A program made the position numbers and the translations under genes. Positions 1-7,722 of a stretch of 64,000 bases of DNA are shown here, in pieces. The DNA is taken from positions 124,001-188,000 of the forward strand of contig DASZWD010000030.1 in NCBI GenBank assembly GCA_035546775.1, given 5' to 3'. Under the pieces are notes generated by a model that was not told the DNA's origin, ran no database searches, and saw only the letters and a list, made by a program, of their open reading frames with translations. Within the stretch, counting starts at the first letter, position 1, and every line of letters begins with the position of its first letter. The stretch comes from Acidimicrobiales bacterium (lineage in GTDB: Bacteria; Actinomycetota; Acidimicrobiia; Acidimicrobiales; JACCXE01).

Positions 1-1480
1 CTCGATCGGTGAAGCCGTAGAGGTGCGCGGTGCGCTGCGTCTGCTGCTGCACGACGAACTCGAGCGGCAGTTTCGCGCCGCGCGTGCGGTCCCGCGCCCA
101 GTGCGTGAGATTGAACGTCGTCATCGACGCGTCGCAAATGAGCCCGCAGTGCGCGCCACCGTCGGAGAGACCGAGCACCGTCGCCGGATGCGACACCATC
201 TCGCGGATGGCGTCGAAGTTGTGGTGCACGTAGCTCGCCAGCGGTGCGAAGAACAACGCCTTTCCATCGCGCTCGAGCAACCAGTCCAGCGCCACTTCTT
301 CGGGACGGCGCCCTTCGCGCTCGGCGGTGGCGGCGACGCTGGCTTCCCGCGGCGGCTCGTAGTCGCACGGATCGCCGAGTTGGAACATCTGGTCCCACCG
401 CGACATGAGCGGCGACATCGCCTTGCCCTCCTCGCTCAGCAGCGCGGCGCACACTTCGGGCTTGCGCAACTCGGCGACGCGCCGTTCCAGCGGCAGGTCG
501 CGTAGCGCCCGGTACGTCGGATGCGTGATGAACGGGTGGAACGACGACTGGAGACCGAACAACATGCCCGTCGGCCGGTTGCCCACCTGCGGGACGAACT
601 GCACACCCTCCTCCTGCAACGCCAGAGCGTGGTCGAGCACGTCGCGGTAGCCCTCGGGCGCGAAAGGCGACTGGGCGGTGAGGAAGGTGACGGGACGGCC
701 CGTCGAGCGCGCGATCTCGACCATCCAGTCGCGTTCGGGACCGTCGTGGCCCGAGCGGTCGCTGATGATCTGGATGACGCCCTTGCCGACCTTGCCGATC
801 GCCTCGGCGATGGCGACGACCTCTTCGCCCGGCGCCGTCGTGCCGGGCACGAGCCCGTACTTGGAACGGTGCAGCACGGTGCGCGACGTCGAGAAACCCA
901 CGGCGCCGCACTCGATCGCCTCGGCGGTCAGCTTCGCCATCATCGCCACGTCTTCGCTGGTGGCGTCGTCGTCGTGGGCCCGCGCGCCCATCACGTAGGC
1001 GCGCAGCGCCGCGTGGGGCACCTGTGCGGCGACGTCGAGCACGCGCGGCATCGCATCGACGGCGTCGAGATATTCGGGGAACGACTCCCACTGCCAGTCG
1101 ATGCCCTCGTGCAGCGCGGTGCCGGGGATGTCCTCCACCGACTCCATCAGTTCGATCAGCAGCGCCTGCTCGTCGTCGCCGCGGCGCGCCGGTGCGAAGC
1201 CGACACCGCAGTTGCCCATCACGATCGTGGTGGCGCCGTGCCACGACGACGGCGTCACTTCCGGATCCCAGGTGACCTGGCCGTCGTAGTGCGTGTGCAC
1301 GTCGACCCAGCCCGGTGCGGCCAACTTGCCCTCGGCGTCGATCTCGCGCGCACCGGCGGGCGCGGTGCCCGGCGCCTCGATCGACGTGATCGTGTCGCCG
1401 TCGACGACGATGTCACCGGCGAAGGCCGGCGCCCCCGTGCCGTCGACGATGGTGGCGTTGCGGATGACCAAATCTGCCAT
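1..1480 (-). CDS. N-acyl-D-amino-acid deacylase-type amidohydrolase (3' end outside window)
   Basis: Translating the reverse strand from the ATG at 1480 gives about 493 residues with no stop before the window edge, so the C-terminus is missing. The start [16 protein letters not shown] is the usual small beta domain of the amidohydrolase superfamily. DVHTHYDGQ at about residues 60-68 holds the two metal-binding histidines and [10 protein letters not shown] near the visible end is the downstream metal/acid motif of D-aminoacylase-like enzymes. The family removes N-acyl groups from D-amino acids or acts on related amides and dihydropyrimidines; the substrate here is unknown. The following hydrolase and amidase genes suggest amide or ester breakdown. 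The fold is secure, the exact reaction is not. Confidence 0.85.
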   Translation of the reverse strand, partial: MADLVIRNATIVDGTGAPAFAGDIVVDGDTITSIEAPGTAPAGAREIDAEGKLAAPGWVDVHTHYDGQVTWDPEVTPSSWHGATTIVMGNCGVGFAPARRGDDEQALLIELMESVEDIPGTALHEGIDWQWESFPEYLDAVDAMPRVLDVAAQVPHAALRAYVMGARAHDDDATSEDVAMMAKLTAEAIECGAVGFSTSRTVLHRSKYGLVPGTTAPGEEVVAIAEAIGKVGKGVIQIISDRSGHDGPERDWMVEIARSTGRPVTFLTAQSPFAPEGYRDVLDHALALQEEGVQFVPQVGNRPTGMLFGLQSSFHPFITHPTYRALRDLPLERRVAELRKPEVCAALLSEEGKAMSPLMSRWDQMFQLGDPCDYEPPREASVAATAEREGRRPEEVALDWLLERDGKALFFAPLASYVHHNFDAIREMVSHPATVLGLSDGGAHCGLICDASMTTFNLTHWARDRTRGAKLPLEFVVQQQTQRTAHLYGFTDR

Positions 1481-1503
1481 CCGGCGATTCTAATGCAGGT
1501 GCA

Positions 1504-2271
1504 TCAATCGGGCAGGGCCGAAACGAAGCGGCCGATGCGATCGGCCACCGCGTCGGCGTGGGTGAACACCAAGTAGTGGGCGGCGTCGGGCATCGTCTCG
1601 ACTTCGATCGACGGGTGTGTTGCGGCGAGTGCGTCCAGATCGCGCCCGAGCCCGGCGCGGTAGGCCGACATCACCGGCGCCGTCCACGCCATCTGGTTGC
1701 TGTTGGCCATCGGGTCGGGGCCGCAGGCGTTGAAGATCAACTGCGGGCACGTGACGTTCGCGTAGTGGTCGAACATGAAGAGCGCCTCGATCGTCGGCAA
1801 CATGGCGTTGAGCGCCGGCCGCTGTTCCCCGTTGAGCGCCAGTTGCACGTCACGCAGCCGCGCCAGCGCGTCGGTCACCTCGTCTTCGGTCATGCCGACG
1901 TACTGGTGCGGACGACCCATCCCATGGCCGTCGATATTCACGACACCGCGAGCGTCGCCGGTCGCCTCGGCGAACAGCACACCGACCATCCCACCGAGCG
2001 AATGGCCGCCGACGACGGGACGGTCGAGGCCGTAGTGGTCGCGCACGGCCGCGATGTCGTCGAACACCCGCGGCCACGTCCACTCCCCTTCGCCCGACGC
2101 GCCGTGATTGCGCATGTCAAAGGTGACGATGCGGAACCGCGGCCCGAGTCGCCGCACCACCGGACCGAGGTGGCCCTGCTCGCCCCCCATCCCGTGGGTG
2201 AGCAACAGGGCCGGACCGTCGCCGCCGTAATCAGTCGCCGCGATGTCGACGCCGGCGCCGCGCACGGTCAC
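1504..2271 (-). CDS. alpha/beta hydrolase
   Basis: A 255-residue alpha/beta hydrolase. Visible landmarks are the oxyanion region THGMGG near residue 25, the nucleophile elbow GGHSLGG near residue 100, and a C-terminal DAAHYLVFTHAD with the likely catalytic histidine. No signal peptide is seen, so it should be cytoplasmic. I chose the GTG at 2271 because it overlaps the TGA of the upstream amidase (GTGA), a sign of translational coupling, and the protein then begins directly with a beta strand. A longer frame runs upstream but reads the amidase in the wrong frame. Substrate unknown. Confidence 0.85.
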   Translation of the reverse strand: MTVRGAGVDIAATDYGGDGPALLLTHGMGGEQGHLGPVVRRLGPRFRIVTFDMRNHGASGEGEWTWPRVFDDIAAVRDHYGLDRPVVGGHSLGGMVGVLFAEATGDARGVVNIDGHGMGRPHQYVGMTEDEVTDALARLRDVQLALNGEQRPALNAMLPTIEALFMFDHYANVTCPQLIFNACGPDPMANSNQMAWTAPVMSAYRAGLGRDLDALAATHPSIEVETMPDAAHYLVFTHADAVADRIGRFVSALPD

Positions 2272-3374
2272 CACGCGAGCGCCACCGCCTGCTCGATCAC
2301 CGCCGCGGTAGCCAGCAGCAGTTCCTCTCCGCCCGGCGCCGCCACCAGCTGCAAACTCTCCCCCGGTCCGGTGCCCACGGGAATCGAGATCGCCGGTGTG
2401 CGCGCCGTGTTGAACGGGTGCACCAACGGGTTCGGCAGGAAGTCGGCGTCCGTAGTGACCGGGCGCTCGTGCAGCGTCGGCAACGCCAACACCGGCACGC
2501 GCTGGAGCAACGCGGCCACCTCGTCGACCCACGCTTCGCGCGTCGGCAGCGCGGCGTCGTACTGCTGGCGCGTGATCGAGGCGCAGCCGCGCAGGCGATC
2601 GCCGACGTAGTCGTGCACGCCGCCCGGAACGTCCATGAGCGCCGCATCGGAGCGCCACGCCTCGAAGCCGATGACGAGCGCGAACGTGACGTTCGCTTGA
2701 TCCCAGCCGGCGAGGGCGACGTCCTGCACCGCGATACCGCTGCGGGCCAGCGCGTCGTCGACGACGCGCTGCAACGCCGGGTCGACGGCCACCGGCGACG
2801 CCAGGCGGCCGATCGCCGGCGCCGCCGCGACGCCCTCGAGGGAGAACCCGGGTTCGAGCAGTTGCATGCCGAGCACGAGTCCGGCGACATCGCGCGCGAG
2901 CGGCCCCACCGTGTCGAGCGCCGGGGACAGCGGCCACACGCCGTCGAGCGATACACGACCCCACGTGGTCTTGAGCCCGGCGATGCCGCAGCACGCAGCC
3001 GGCAGGCGCACGGAGCCTCCGGTGTCGGTTCCGTAGGCGACGTCGGCTTCGTCGAGCACGATCGCGACCGCCGAACCACTCGACGACCCGCCGGGCACGA
3101 GGTCGGGCCAGCGCGGGTTGAGCGGATTCCCGAAGGTCGGGTTGAGACCCGTCGTCCCAAAGCACAGTTCGTGCAGGTTCGCCTTGCCCACGATGCGCGC
3201 TCCCGCGGCGCGCGCCGTCGCCACGCACGGCGCGTCAGCGCCGGCTGGCTGCGCCGAGTCGGCGATCGCCTTGCATCCGACCGTCGTCGGTACGCCGGCG
3301 ACGTCGATGGCGTCTTTCACCGCGAGGCGCGGCCCGTTCCCCGTGGCGTCGAGGCGCGTGATCCACTCGTTCAT
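2268..3374 (-). CDS. amidase (amidase-signature family)
   Basis: A 368-residue amidase-signature enzyme that hydrolyses carboxamides to acid and ammonia. The Ser-cisSer-Lys triad is visible: LAVKDAIDV supplies the lysine near residue 20, PGGSSSGSAVAI the cis-serine near residue 95, and YGTDTGGSVRLPA the nucleophilic serine near residue 115. It is shorter than typical family members (450-500 residues), with a trimmed C-terminal half. The ATG at 3374 overlaps the stop of the upstream methyltransferase (ATGA), and its own TGA overlaps the next hydrolase, so these genes form one operon. Substrate unknown. Confidence 0.88.
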   Translation of the reverse strand: MNEWITRLDATGNGPRLAVKDAIDVAGVPTTVGCKAIADSAQPAGADAPCVATARAAGARIVGKANLHELCFGTTGLNPTFGNPLNPRWPDLVPGGSSSGSAVAIVLDEADVAYGTDTGGSVRLPAACCGIAGLKTTWGRVSLDGVWPLSPALDTVGPLARDVAGLVLGMQLLEPGFSLEGVAAAPAIGRLASPVAVDPALQRVVDDALARSGIAVQDVALAGWDQANVTFALVIGFEAWRSDAALMDVPGGVHDYVGDRLRGCASITRQQYDAALPTREAWVDEVAALLQRVPVLALPTLHERPVTTDADFLPNPLVHPFNTARTPAISIPVGTGPGESLQLVAAPGGEELLLATAAVIEQAVALAW

Positions 3375-4153
3375 GGCCGCCGCGCCGAGATGTTCAGGCG
3401 GACGTAGTCCAAGGTCACGTTGCCGGGCGAGCCGAGCCCCTCTGCCACTTCGTGTACGAATGCCATGCCTAGGTCGTCCCCCAAACGCTCGACGTGAGGC
3501 CCGAGAATGATCGTGCGGAGGTACGCAATCGGGTCGTCGGGCACGACCGGAATCTCCTCCAGCCAGCAGCGGACTGCCGTGAAGCCCGCAGCGCGCAGGC
3601 GCGACTCGGTGTCCTCCGGCGTCGCAAAGTTCGTCACGCCTTCGACGTCGTAGAGCGCGTCCGCGTACTGCTCCTGACGCGCCACGTCGCGCGCCACCGC
3701 GTGGACGCGCGCCAGATTGGCGCCGCCACCGCACTGCGCCTCGAGCCGACCTCCGGGAACCAACGCGGCGAGCAGGCGAGCGAAGAGCGCGTCGTGATCC
3801 TGGATCCAGTGAAACGTCGCGGTCGAGAACACACAGTCCACGGCGTCGAGGCCCACGGCGAGCGCCGGAAGGTCGAGCTGGAGGAGGTCGACCTGACGCA
3901 CAACGGCCGACGTTCCTACGAGCGCTGCCGCGGCGGCGCGCACCATGTCCGCGTCGGCGTCGACTGCAACGACGCGACCCTCCGGCACGGCGTCTGTGAC
4001 GTGCTGGGTGACTCGCCCGCTGCCGCAGCCGGCGTCGAGCACACGCTCGTCGCCGCGCAGCGCCAGGCGCGCCAGCACCGGCAGCGCCATCGCCTCCAGC
4101 GGAGCCGACACGCGGTGGTAGGTGCCGGCGTCCCAGACGCGCCCGGGCGTCAC
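3371..4153 (-). CDS. class I SAM-dependent methyltransferase
   Basis: A 260-residue Rossmann methyltransferase. The SAM-binding motif I VLDAGCGSGRVT lies near residue 40, the acidic end of strand 2 is VAVDADADM, and FSTATFHWI fits motif IV of the UbiE/trans-aconitate methyltransferase type. The GTG at 4153 overlaps the TGA of the upstream hydrolase; a longer frame from 4192 would add residues that match nothing. Only a small-molecule acceptor can be guessed. It sits in the same coupled operon as the hydrolases and amidase. Confidence 0.83.
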   Translation of the reverse strand: MTPGRVWDAGTYHRVSAPLEAMALPVLARLALRGDERVLDAGCGSGRVTQHVTDAVPEGRVVAVDADADMVRAAAAALVGTSAVVRQVDLLQLDLPALAVGLDAVDCVFSTATFHWIQDHDALFARLLAALVPGGRLEAQCGGGANLARVHAVARDVARQEQYADALYDVEGVTNFATPEDTESRLRAAGFTAVRCWLEEIPVVPDDPIAYLRTIILGPHVERLGDDLGMAFVHEVAEGLGSPGNVTLDYVRLNISARRP

Positions 4154-4932
4154 TCGGAGTCCGCCCGCACGGGGCCGAGCCGCGAGGCCCAACCGACGAG
4201 CATCGCGATCGCCCGCGGGTCGTGACGCAAGCGGTGACCGGCACCCACGAGCATGCGCACCTCCACGTCGCCGTGGTGTTGCGTGATGGCCGCTTCGATC
4301 CGGCGCACGTCGGTCGGCGCCACGACGTCGTCGTCGTATCCCTGCACGAGCATGACGGGTCGCTTACCCACGTGCGCCGCCGCGCGCTCGGGCGTCTCCG
4401 CCACGAATTCCTGGGCCCACGCGGCCACGTCGAGCGGGAAATCTTTGTCGCGCACGACCCCGAGCGACCGGCAGCGGTCGAGGAACTTGCGCGGTTCATT
4501 CGACCAGTCGTCGAAGGTCGCAGGGACGGCGAAGCCGGCGACCGAACTGACGCGCTCGTCCACCGCCGCACGACACAGAGCCACGGCGCCTCCGGCGCTG
4601 AAACCCGCGACGCCGACTTCGCCGACGTTGCGCGTCTTGATCAGCCAGTCGACGGCGACGCCGAGGTCGTCGATCCACCCGCGCAGCGAGAAGTCGCCGG
4701 CGGAACGGCCACAGCCGCGGAACGTGAACGTCAGGACCGCCGCGCCCGTCTCGTCGGCGACGAACTCGGCCAGCTCGGCGTATCCCTCGCCGCTGGCGCG
4801 GGCACCCCGTGGAGGTGACGGGAAGCCGTGGCACAACACCATCGCTGCCGCGCCGCGCTCGGCGCCCGGCGGCAGCGCCAGCCGGCCCACGAGGTCGCCG
4901 GCCGCACCGGGCAAGACGACCGACTCAGCCAC
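4150..4932 (-). CDS. alpha/beta hydrolase, dienelactone-hydrolase/peptidase S9-like
   Basis: A 260-residue alpha/beta hydrolase. It has LCHGFPSPPRG (oxyanion region) near residue 33, TFRGCGRS, the nucleophile elbow GFSAGGAV near residue 110, an acid-bearing QGYDDDVVAPTD and a late histidine in GAGHRLRHDP. This order matches the small acyl-peptide-hydrolase/DLH-like group that acts on esters or short peptides. It starts with ATG 8 bp after a 71-residue ORF and ends overlapping the methyltransferase start. Substrate unknown. Confidence 0.82.
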   Translation of the reverse strand: MAESVVLPGAAGDLVGRLALPPGAERGAAAMVLCHGFPSPPRGARASGEGYAELAEFVADETGAAVLTFTFRGCGRSAGDFSLRGWIDDLGVAVDWLIKTRNVGEVGVAGFSAGGAVALCRAAVDERVSSVAGFAVPATFDDWSNEPRKFLDRCRSLGVVRDKDFPLDVAAWAQEFVAETPERAAAHVGKRPVMLVQGYDDDVVAPTDVRRIEAAITQHHGDVEVRMLVGAGHRLRHDPRAIAMLVGWASRLGPVRADSE

Positions 4933-4940
4933 GTCGCGCC

Positions 4941-5156
4941 CTACTCAGGGTGACGGTCGGCGTGGCCCTTCCACAGGTGGTAGCCGCGGTTGCGGGCCTC
5001 CGCGAGACGATCGGGTCCGAAGCAGATGTACGTCTGCGCCTGCATCAACTCGTCGATTCGCCCCGCGTCGAGATCGGTGGCGTCGAGGTCATAGACGACT
5101 TGTGAACGCTTGTCGCCGACAAAGCGGTGATGCTCAAAACGAATAGGCCGGCTCAT
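4941..5156 (-). CDS. small hypothetical protein
   Basis: A 71-residue acidic soluble protein (MSRPIRFEHHRFVGDKR...) with no motif I recognise and no membrane segment. It begins with ATG and ends 8 bp before the alpha/beta hydrolase, so it is probably the first gene of this minus-strand operon. Coding potential is supported by the tight spacing and matching GC-rich third positions. It lies directly downstream of the structured leader at 5160-5400 and would be the gene affected if that leader is regulatory. Function not assignable. Confidence 0.6.
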   Translation of the reverse strand: MSRPIRFEHHRFVGDKRSQVVYDLDATDLDAGRIDELMQAQTYICFGPDRLAEARNRGYHLWKGHADRHPE

Positions 5157-5332
5157 GATCCGGCGAACTTATCCGCGTCGAAGGGGCGCCCACGTGTTTC
5201 CACGCAGACGCCCCTTCGAGCAGTTCGTTATCGGAATTACCCGCTGGTCGGATTGCGACGGATGGGACCTCATCCGTCCGAGAGCAGCGAGGGTGGCTGG
5301 TGAGGATTCACCAAGTGGTCCGACGAGCCGCC

Positions 5333-5374
5333 TTAGCGGCCAGCCACCTCCAGGGTCCTAAAACCTAAGTGCAT
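5333..5374 (-). CDS. candidate 13-residue leader peptide ORF
   Basis: An ATG at 5374 opens MHLGFRTLEVAGR followed by TAA. It lies 11 nt after an AGGAGG core embedded in AGAAAGGAGGTGGTCC, which matches 15 of 16 positions of the complement of the usual 16S 3' end. The ORF overlaps the left arm of the stem GGTGGCTGG/CCAGCCACC, so a ribosome translating it would open that stem. Such an arrangement is typical of leader peptides, but translation is an inference and the peptide resembles nothing I can name. Confidence 0.45.
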   Translation of the reverse strand: MHLGFRTLEVAGR

Positions 5375-5379
5375 TCTGG

Positions 5380-5395
5380 GGACCACCTCCTTTCT
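5380..5395 (-). promoter_or_regulatory. extended Shine-Dalgarno sequence
   Basis: On the minus strand AGAAAGGAGGTGGTCC is complementary to nearly the whole 3' tail of 16S rRNA (one mismatch to AGAAAGGAGGTGATCC), far longer than the 4-6 nt seen before other genes here. AGGTGGTCC within it can also pair with GGACCACTT 60 nt downstream (minus strand, 5321-5313), which would hide it. Confidence 0.7.
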
Positions 5396-5449
5396 CTGGT
5401 GCGATTAGTAAATCACGCGGCGGAGGCGGTGTTGTGGCATTTCGGCGAG

Positions 5450-5890
5450 CTATTCGTCGTCCTGCGCCTCGAGCCCGATGGCGCCGATTGTTTCGAGGTA
5501 CGCCAGCACCTGCTCGACCGCGGCGCGCACGTCCTCCCGGTGCAATTCGACGCCTTTCGCCATGGCTTCGGTAATCGAGTAGTCGACCGCGGAGTCGATG
5601 TCGATGACGGCCGCCTCTCCGGCGTCGGGCACCTCACCGCTCGTGCGGGCGACTGCGGCGCGCCGGCGCAACAAATCGAGGGTCCACTGCACGATCTGGC
5701 CCAGTTCGGCGTAGGACAACACCGCGGTGACCTGTGGTGGCAGGCGCTCGGCGATCCAGGTCGTTGCCTCGTCGGGATCGAAGACGGGACGCGCCGGCAC
5801 GGCGTCGAGTCGCTGCGCCTCGCGCCCGACCGCGCCGGCCGCGATGGCGAACACGACGAGCATCGTGACGACGGCCGCGGCTATGACCAC
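5450..5890 (-). CDS. membrane-anchored hypothetical protein
   Basis: A 146-residue protein starting at GTG 5890. Residues 1-20 (VVIAAAVVTMLVVFAIAAGAV) form one hydrophobic segment, either a signal anchor or an uncleaved signal. The rest is soluble and mostly helical, with FDPDEATTWIAERLP near residue 37 and a conserved-looking C-terminal helix AVEQVLAYLETIGAIG. Only 3 bp separate it from the Thr-rich surface protein gene upstream, so the two are likely co-transcribed with the acyl-CoA dehydrogenase. I recognise no family. Confidence 0.7.
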   Translation of the reverse strand: MVIAAAVVTMLVVFAIAAGAVGREAQRLDAVPARPVFDPDEATTWIAERLPPQVTAVLSYAELGQIVQWTLDLLRRRAAVARTSGEVPDAGEAAVIDIDSAVDYSITEAMAKGVELHREDVRAAVEQVLAYLETIGAIGLEAQDDE

Positions 5891-5893
5891 GGA

Positions 5894-6307
5894 TCAAGCA
5901 TTGCGCATCCGGGTGAACACCCAGATGGCTGCGCCGCCGACGGCGGCGATCAACAGCACGAGCAACGCGACCGCGCCGCCGTTGACGCTGCTGCCGGCGT
6001 TCTTCGCCGGCACCGACGTCGAGGTCGTCGACGTGTTCGACGTGCTCGTCGTGCTCCCGAGGTCGATCGTGCCGCCGGTCGTGGTCGTGGCTTTCAGCGT
6101 GGTCGTCGTGGTGGCCGGTGCCGCCGTCGTGGTCGTGGTGCGCGGCACCGTCGTGGTCGTCACGTGCGCCGTCGTCGTGGTCGTGACGTGCGCGGTGGTG
6201 CTCGGCGGGTTGGTCGTGGTGGTGACGTCCGCACGCGCAACAGCGGCGCCCAGGAGGAACGCCGCTGCTGCGCTGAGCGTCGCTAGAAGGAGAAGTGCGC
6301 GACGCAC
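5894..6307 (-). CDS. Thr-rich stalked surface protein
   Basis: A 137-residue protein from GTG 6307: basic start VRRALLLL, hydrophobic signal ending ...GAAVARA, then about 65 residues made almost only of Thr, Ser, Ala and Pro, and a C-terminal membrane helix VALLVLLIAAVGGAAIWVF with a basic tail. This is a stalk between a cleaved signal peptide and a membrane anchor with no enzymatic domain. It follows the acyl-CoA dehydrogenase by 8 bp. Similar stalks occur in the transpeptidase at 17906 and the lipoprotein at 33834. The role is probably structural at the cell surface. Confidence 0.72.
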   Translation of the reverse strand: MRRALLLLATLSAAAAFLLGAAVARADVTTTTNPPSTTAHVTTTTTAHVTTTTVPRTTTTTAAPATTTTTLKATTTTGGTIDLGSTTSTSNTSTTSTSVPAKNAGSSVNGGAVALLVLLIAAVGGAAIWVFTRMRNA

Positions 6308-6315
6308 TGCTGAAC

Positions 6316-7428
6316 TTAAATACCGATGCGCTGCGCCAGCAGCTCGCGGTGATACGTCGGGTCGCCGAGGAACAGTTCCATCGACTTGGCCCGCTTGAAG
6401 TACAGGTGGGCGTCGTGCTCCCAGGTGAAGCCGATGCCGCCGTGGATCTGGATGTTCTCGGCCGCCGCGTGGAAGTACGCGTCCGAGCAGTACGCCTTGG
6501 CGAGCGACGCCGTGACGGGCAACTCGTCGTTCATCTCCGCCGCGCACCACGCCGCGTAGTACGCCGCTGACTTGGCCGACTCGACCTCGAGCAGCATGTC
6601 GGCGCACTTGTGCTTGATCGCCTGGAACGAACCGATCGGGCGACCGAACTGCACGCGCACCTTGGCGTACTCGACCGACATCTCGAGCACCTTCTGCGCC
6701 CCGCCAACCTGCTCGTTGGCGAGCGCCACAGCCGCGAGGTCGAGCGTGGTCTGCATCGTCGCCCAGCCGCCGCCGTCGGTGCCGATCAGCTTGGCCGGCG
6801 TGTTGTTGAAGGTGACGCTCGCCTGCTTGCGCGTCTGGTCCATCGTCGAGAGTGCTTCGCGGGTCACCGAGCTGTCGGTGGCGTCAACGGCGAAGAGCGA
6901 CACGCCGGCGCCGGTGCGGGCGGCGACGACGATCAAATTGGCGACGTGGCCGTCGAGCACGAACATCTTGTTGCCGTTGAGCGTCCAGCTGTCGCCGGAC
7001 TGCGTCGCCGGCAGCGTGATGCCCTCCTCGTCCCAGCGGCCGTTCTGCTCGGTGAAGGCGAGGGTGGCGATGGTCTCACCCGACGCGATCCCCGGCAGGA
7101 ACTCCTTCTTGGCGGCGTCGTCGCCCGACTGGAGCAGCGCCGTCTGGGCGAGCACGCCAGAGAAGAACGGAGCGCACAGCAGGGCGCGACCCATCTCCTC
7201 GAGGACGATGCCGAGCTCGATGAACGAGTAGCCCGAGCCGCCGAACTCCTCGGGGATGGCGAGGCCCTGGAGGCCGAGCTGGTTGGCCATCTGGTCCCAC
7301 ACCGCCGGGTCGTAACCGTCGGTCGTTTCCATGAGGCGGCGCACCTCGGCGGAGGGCGACTTCTGCTCCATGAACTTGCGCACGGAGCTGCGCAGCTCGT
7401 CTTGCTCTTCGGTGAAGGCGAAATTCAT
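6316..7428 (-). CDS. acyl-CoA dehydrogenase
   Basis: A 370-residue FAD enzyme that introduces an alpha-beta double bond into an acyl-CoA. N-terminal helices begin MNFAFTEEQDELRSSVRKF, the middle beta domain holds LAFTEQNGRWDE and the C-terminal helical domain ends QIHGGIGFTWEHDAHLYFKRA, typical of the family. The usual catalytic Glu position near the C-terminus is not clear-cut, as in several steroid side-chain and actinobacterial paralogs, so the substrate may not be a simple fatty acyl-CoA. A TetR-type palindrome lies just upstream. Confidence 0.88.
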   Translation of the reverse strand: MNFAFTEEQDELRSSVRKFMEQKSPSAEVRRLMETTDGYDPAVWDQMANQLGLQGLAIPEEFGGSGYSFIELGIVLEEMGRALLCAPFFSGVLAQTALLQSGDDAAKKEFLPGIASGETIATLAFTEQNGRWDEEGITLPATQSGDSWTLNGNKMFVLDGHVANLIVVAARTGAGVSLFAVDATDSSVTREALSTMDQTRKQASVTFNNTPAKLIGTDGGGWATMQTTLDLAAVALANEQVGGAQKVLEMSVEYAKVRVQFGRPIGSFQAIKHKCADMLLEVESAKSAAYYAAWCAAEMNDELPVTASLAKAYCSDAYFHAAAENIQIHGGIGFTWEHDAHLYFKRAKSMELFLGDPTYHRELLAQRIGI

Positions 7429-7442
7429 GCCGGCTTACTTAC

Positions 7443-7458
7443 TAGACCGCTCGGTCAA
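7443..7458. promoter_or_regulatory. palindromic TetR-type operator candidate
   Basis: TAGACCGCTCGGTCAA contains the perfect inverted repeat GACCG-CT-CGGTC (7445-7456), 15 bp ahead of the acyl-CoA dehydrogenase start. Sites of this form are typical of TetR regulators of acyl-CoA metabolism. No regulator gene is adjacent; the TetR gene in this window lies 55 kb away. Confidence 0.45.
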
Positions 7459-7482
7459 GTTTCCTTGCACCCAGCGCATTTT

Positions 7483-7497
7483 GATGCACAATGCATC
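7483..7497. promoter_or_regulatory. candidate operator of the VapBC pair
   Basis: GATGC-acaat-GCATC is a perfect 5-bp inverted repeat ending 3 bp before the antitoxin start codon. Ribbon-helix-helix antitoxins commonly repress their own operon by binding such repeats, so this is the most likely autoregulation site. Confidence 0.45.
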
Positions 7498-7500
7498 TTG

Positions 7501-7722
7501 ATGCGAACCACGATCGACCTGCCCGACGACATCCACGCTGTCGCGCGCGGCTTGTCCCGAGACCAGCGCATAACGATGAGCGAAGCCGTCGTGATGCTCA
7601 TCCGCCGCGGACTCGGCGAGCCGGGCAACGTCGCCCTCGGGCGGTCTCGGCGCACCGGTCTCCCGCTCGCCCGCGTCGGCCGCCTCGTAACCCAGGACGA
7701 CGTCCGCGCCCTCGATGACTGA
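7501..7722 (+). CDS. VapB-like ribbon-helix-helix antitoxin
   Basis: A 73-residue protein. The opening MRTTIDLPDDI is the beta-strand signature of ribbon-helix-helix antitoxins, followed by helices around ITMSEAVVMLIRRGL and a flexible C-terminus that would clasp the toxin. The ATG at 7501 is chosen because the family begins exactly here. It overlaps the downstream PIN-domain gene by 8 bp, the classic antitoxin-toxin layout. It should neutralise the toxin and repress its own promoter. Confidence 0.85.
   Translation: MRTTIDLPDDIHAVARGLSRDQRITMSEAVVMLIRRGLGEPGNVALGRSRRTGLPLARVGRLVTQDDVRALDD

Larger units (their letters stand above)
5157..5449 (-). other. structured intergenic leader region
   Basis: This 293-bp gap between two minus-strand genes has no long ORF but is rich in pairing. 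In minus-strand order it holds AGAAAGGAGGTGGTCC (5395-5380), a 13-codon ORF, a 9-bp stem GGTGGCTGG/CCAGCCACC, small hairpins CCGC/GCGG and GGTGA/TCACC, an 8-bp stem GACGGATG/CATCCGTC, and a 10-bp stem CGAAGGGGCG/CGCCCCTTCG with an inner CGTG-GAAA-CACG hairpin. TACTAAT just upstream could be a -10 element. I read it as a cis-acting leader or small RNA of unknown class. Confidence 0.55.

Noticed and set aside
3494-4225. Long plus-strand ORFs across the first 11 kb (for example 521-1576, 3494-4225, 9517-10863)
   Set aside because: They lie opposite well-supported genes, have Arg/Ala/Val-rich compositions typical of shadow frames in GC-rich DNA, and show no motifs.
5270-5360. T-box leader on the plus strand
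   Set aside because: A short AGCGA...GGTGGCTGGTG string resembles stem I, but no T-box sequence follows and no plus-strand gene lies downstream.
5380-5395. Fragment of a 16S rRNA gene on the plus strand
   Set aside because: Only about 16 nt match the 16S 3' end; flanking bases do not continue into rRNA. It is better read as a Shine-Dalgarno sequence on the minus strand.
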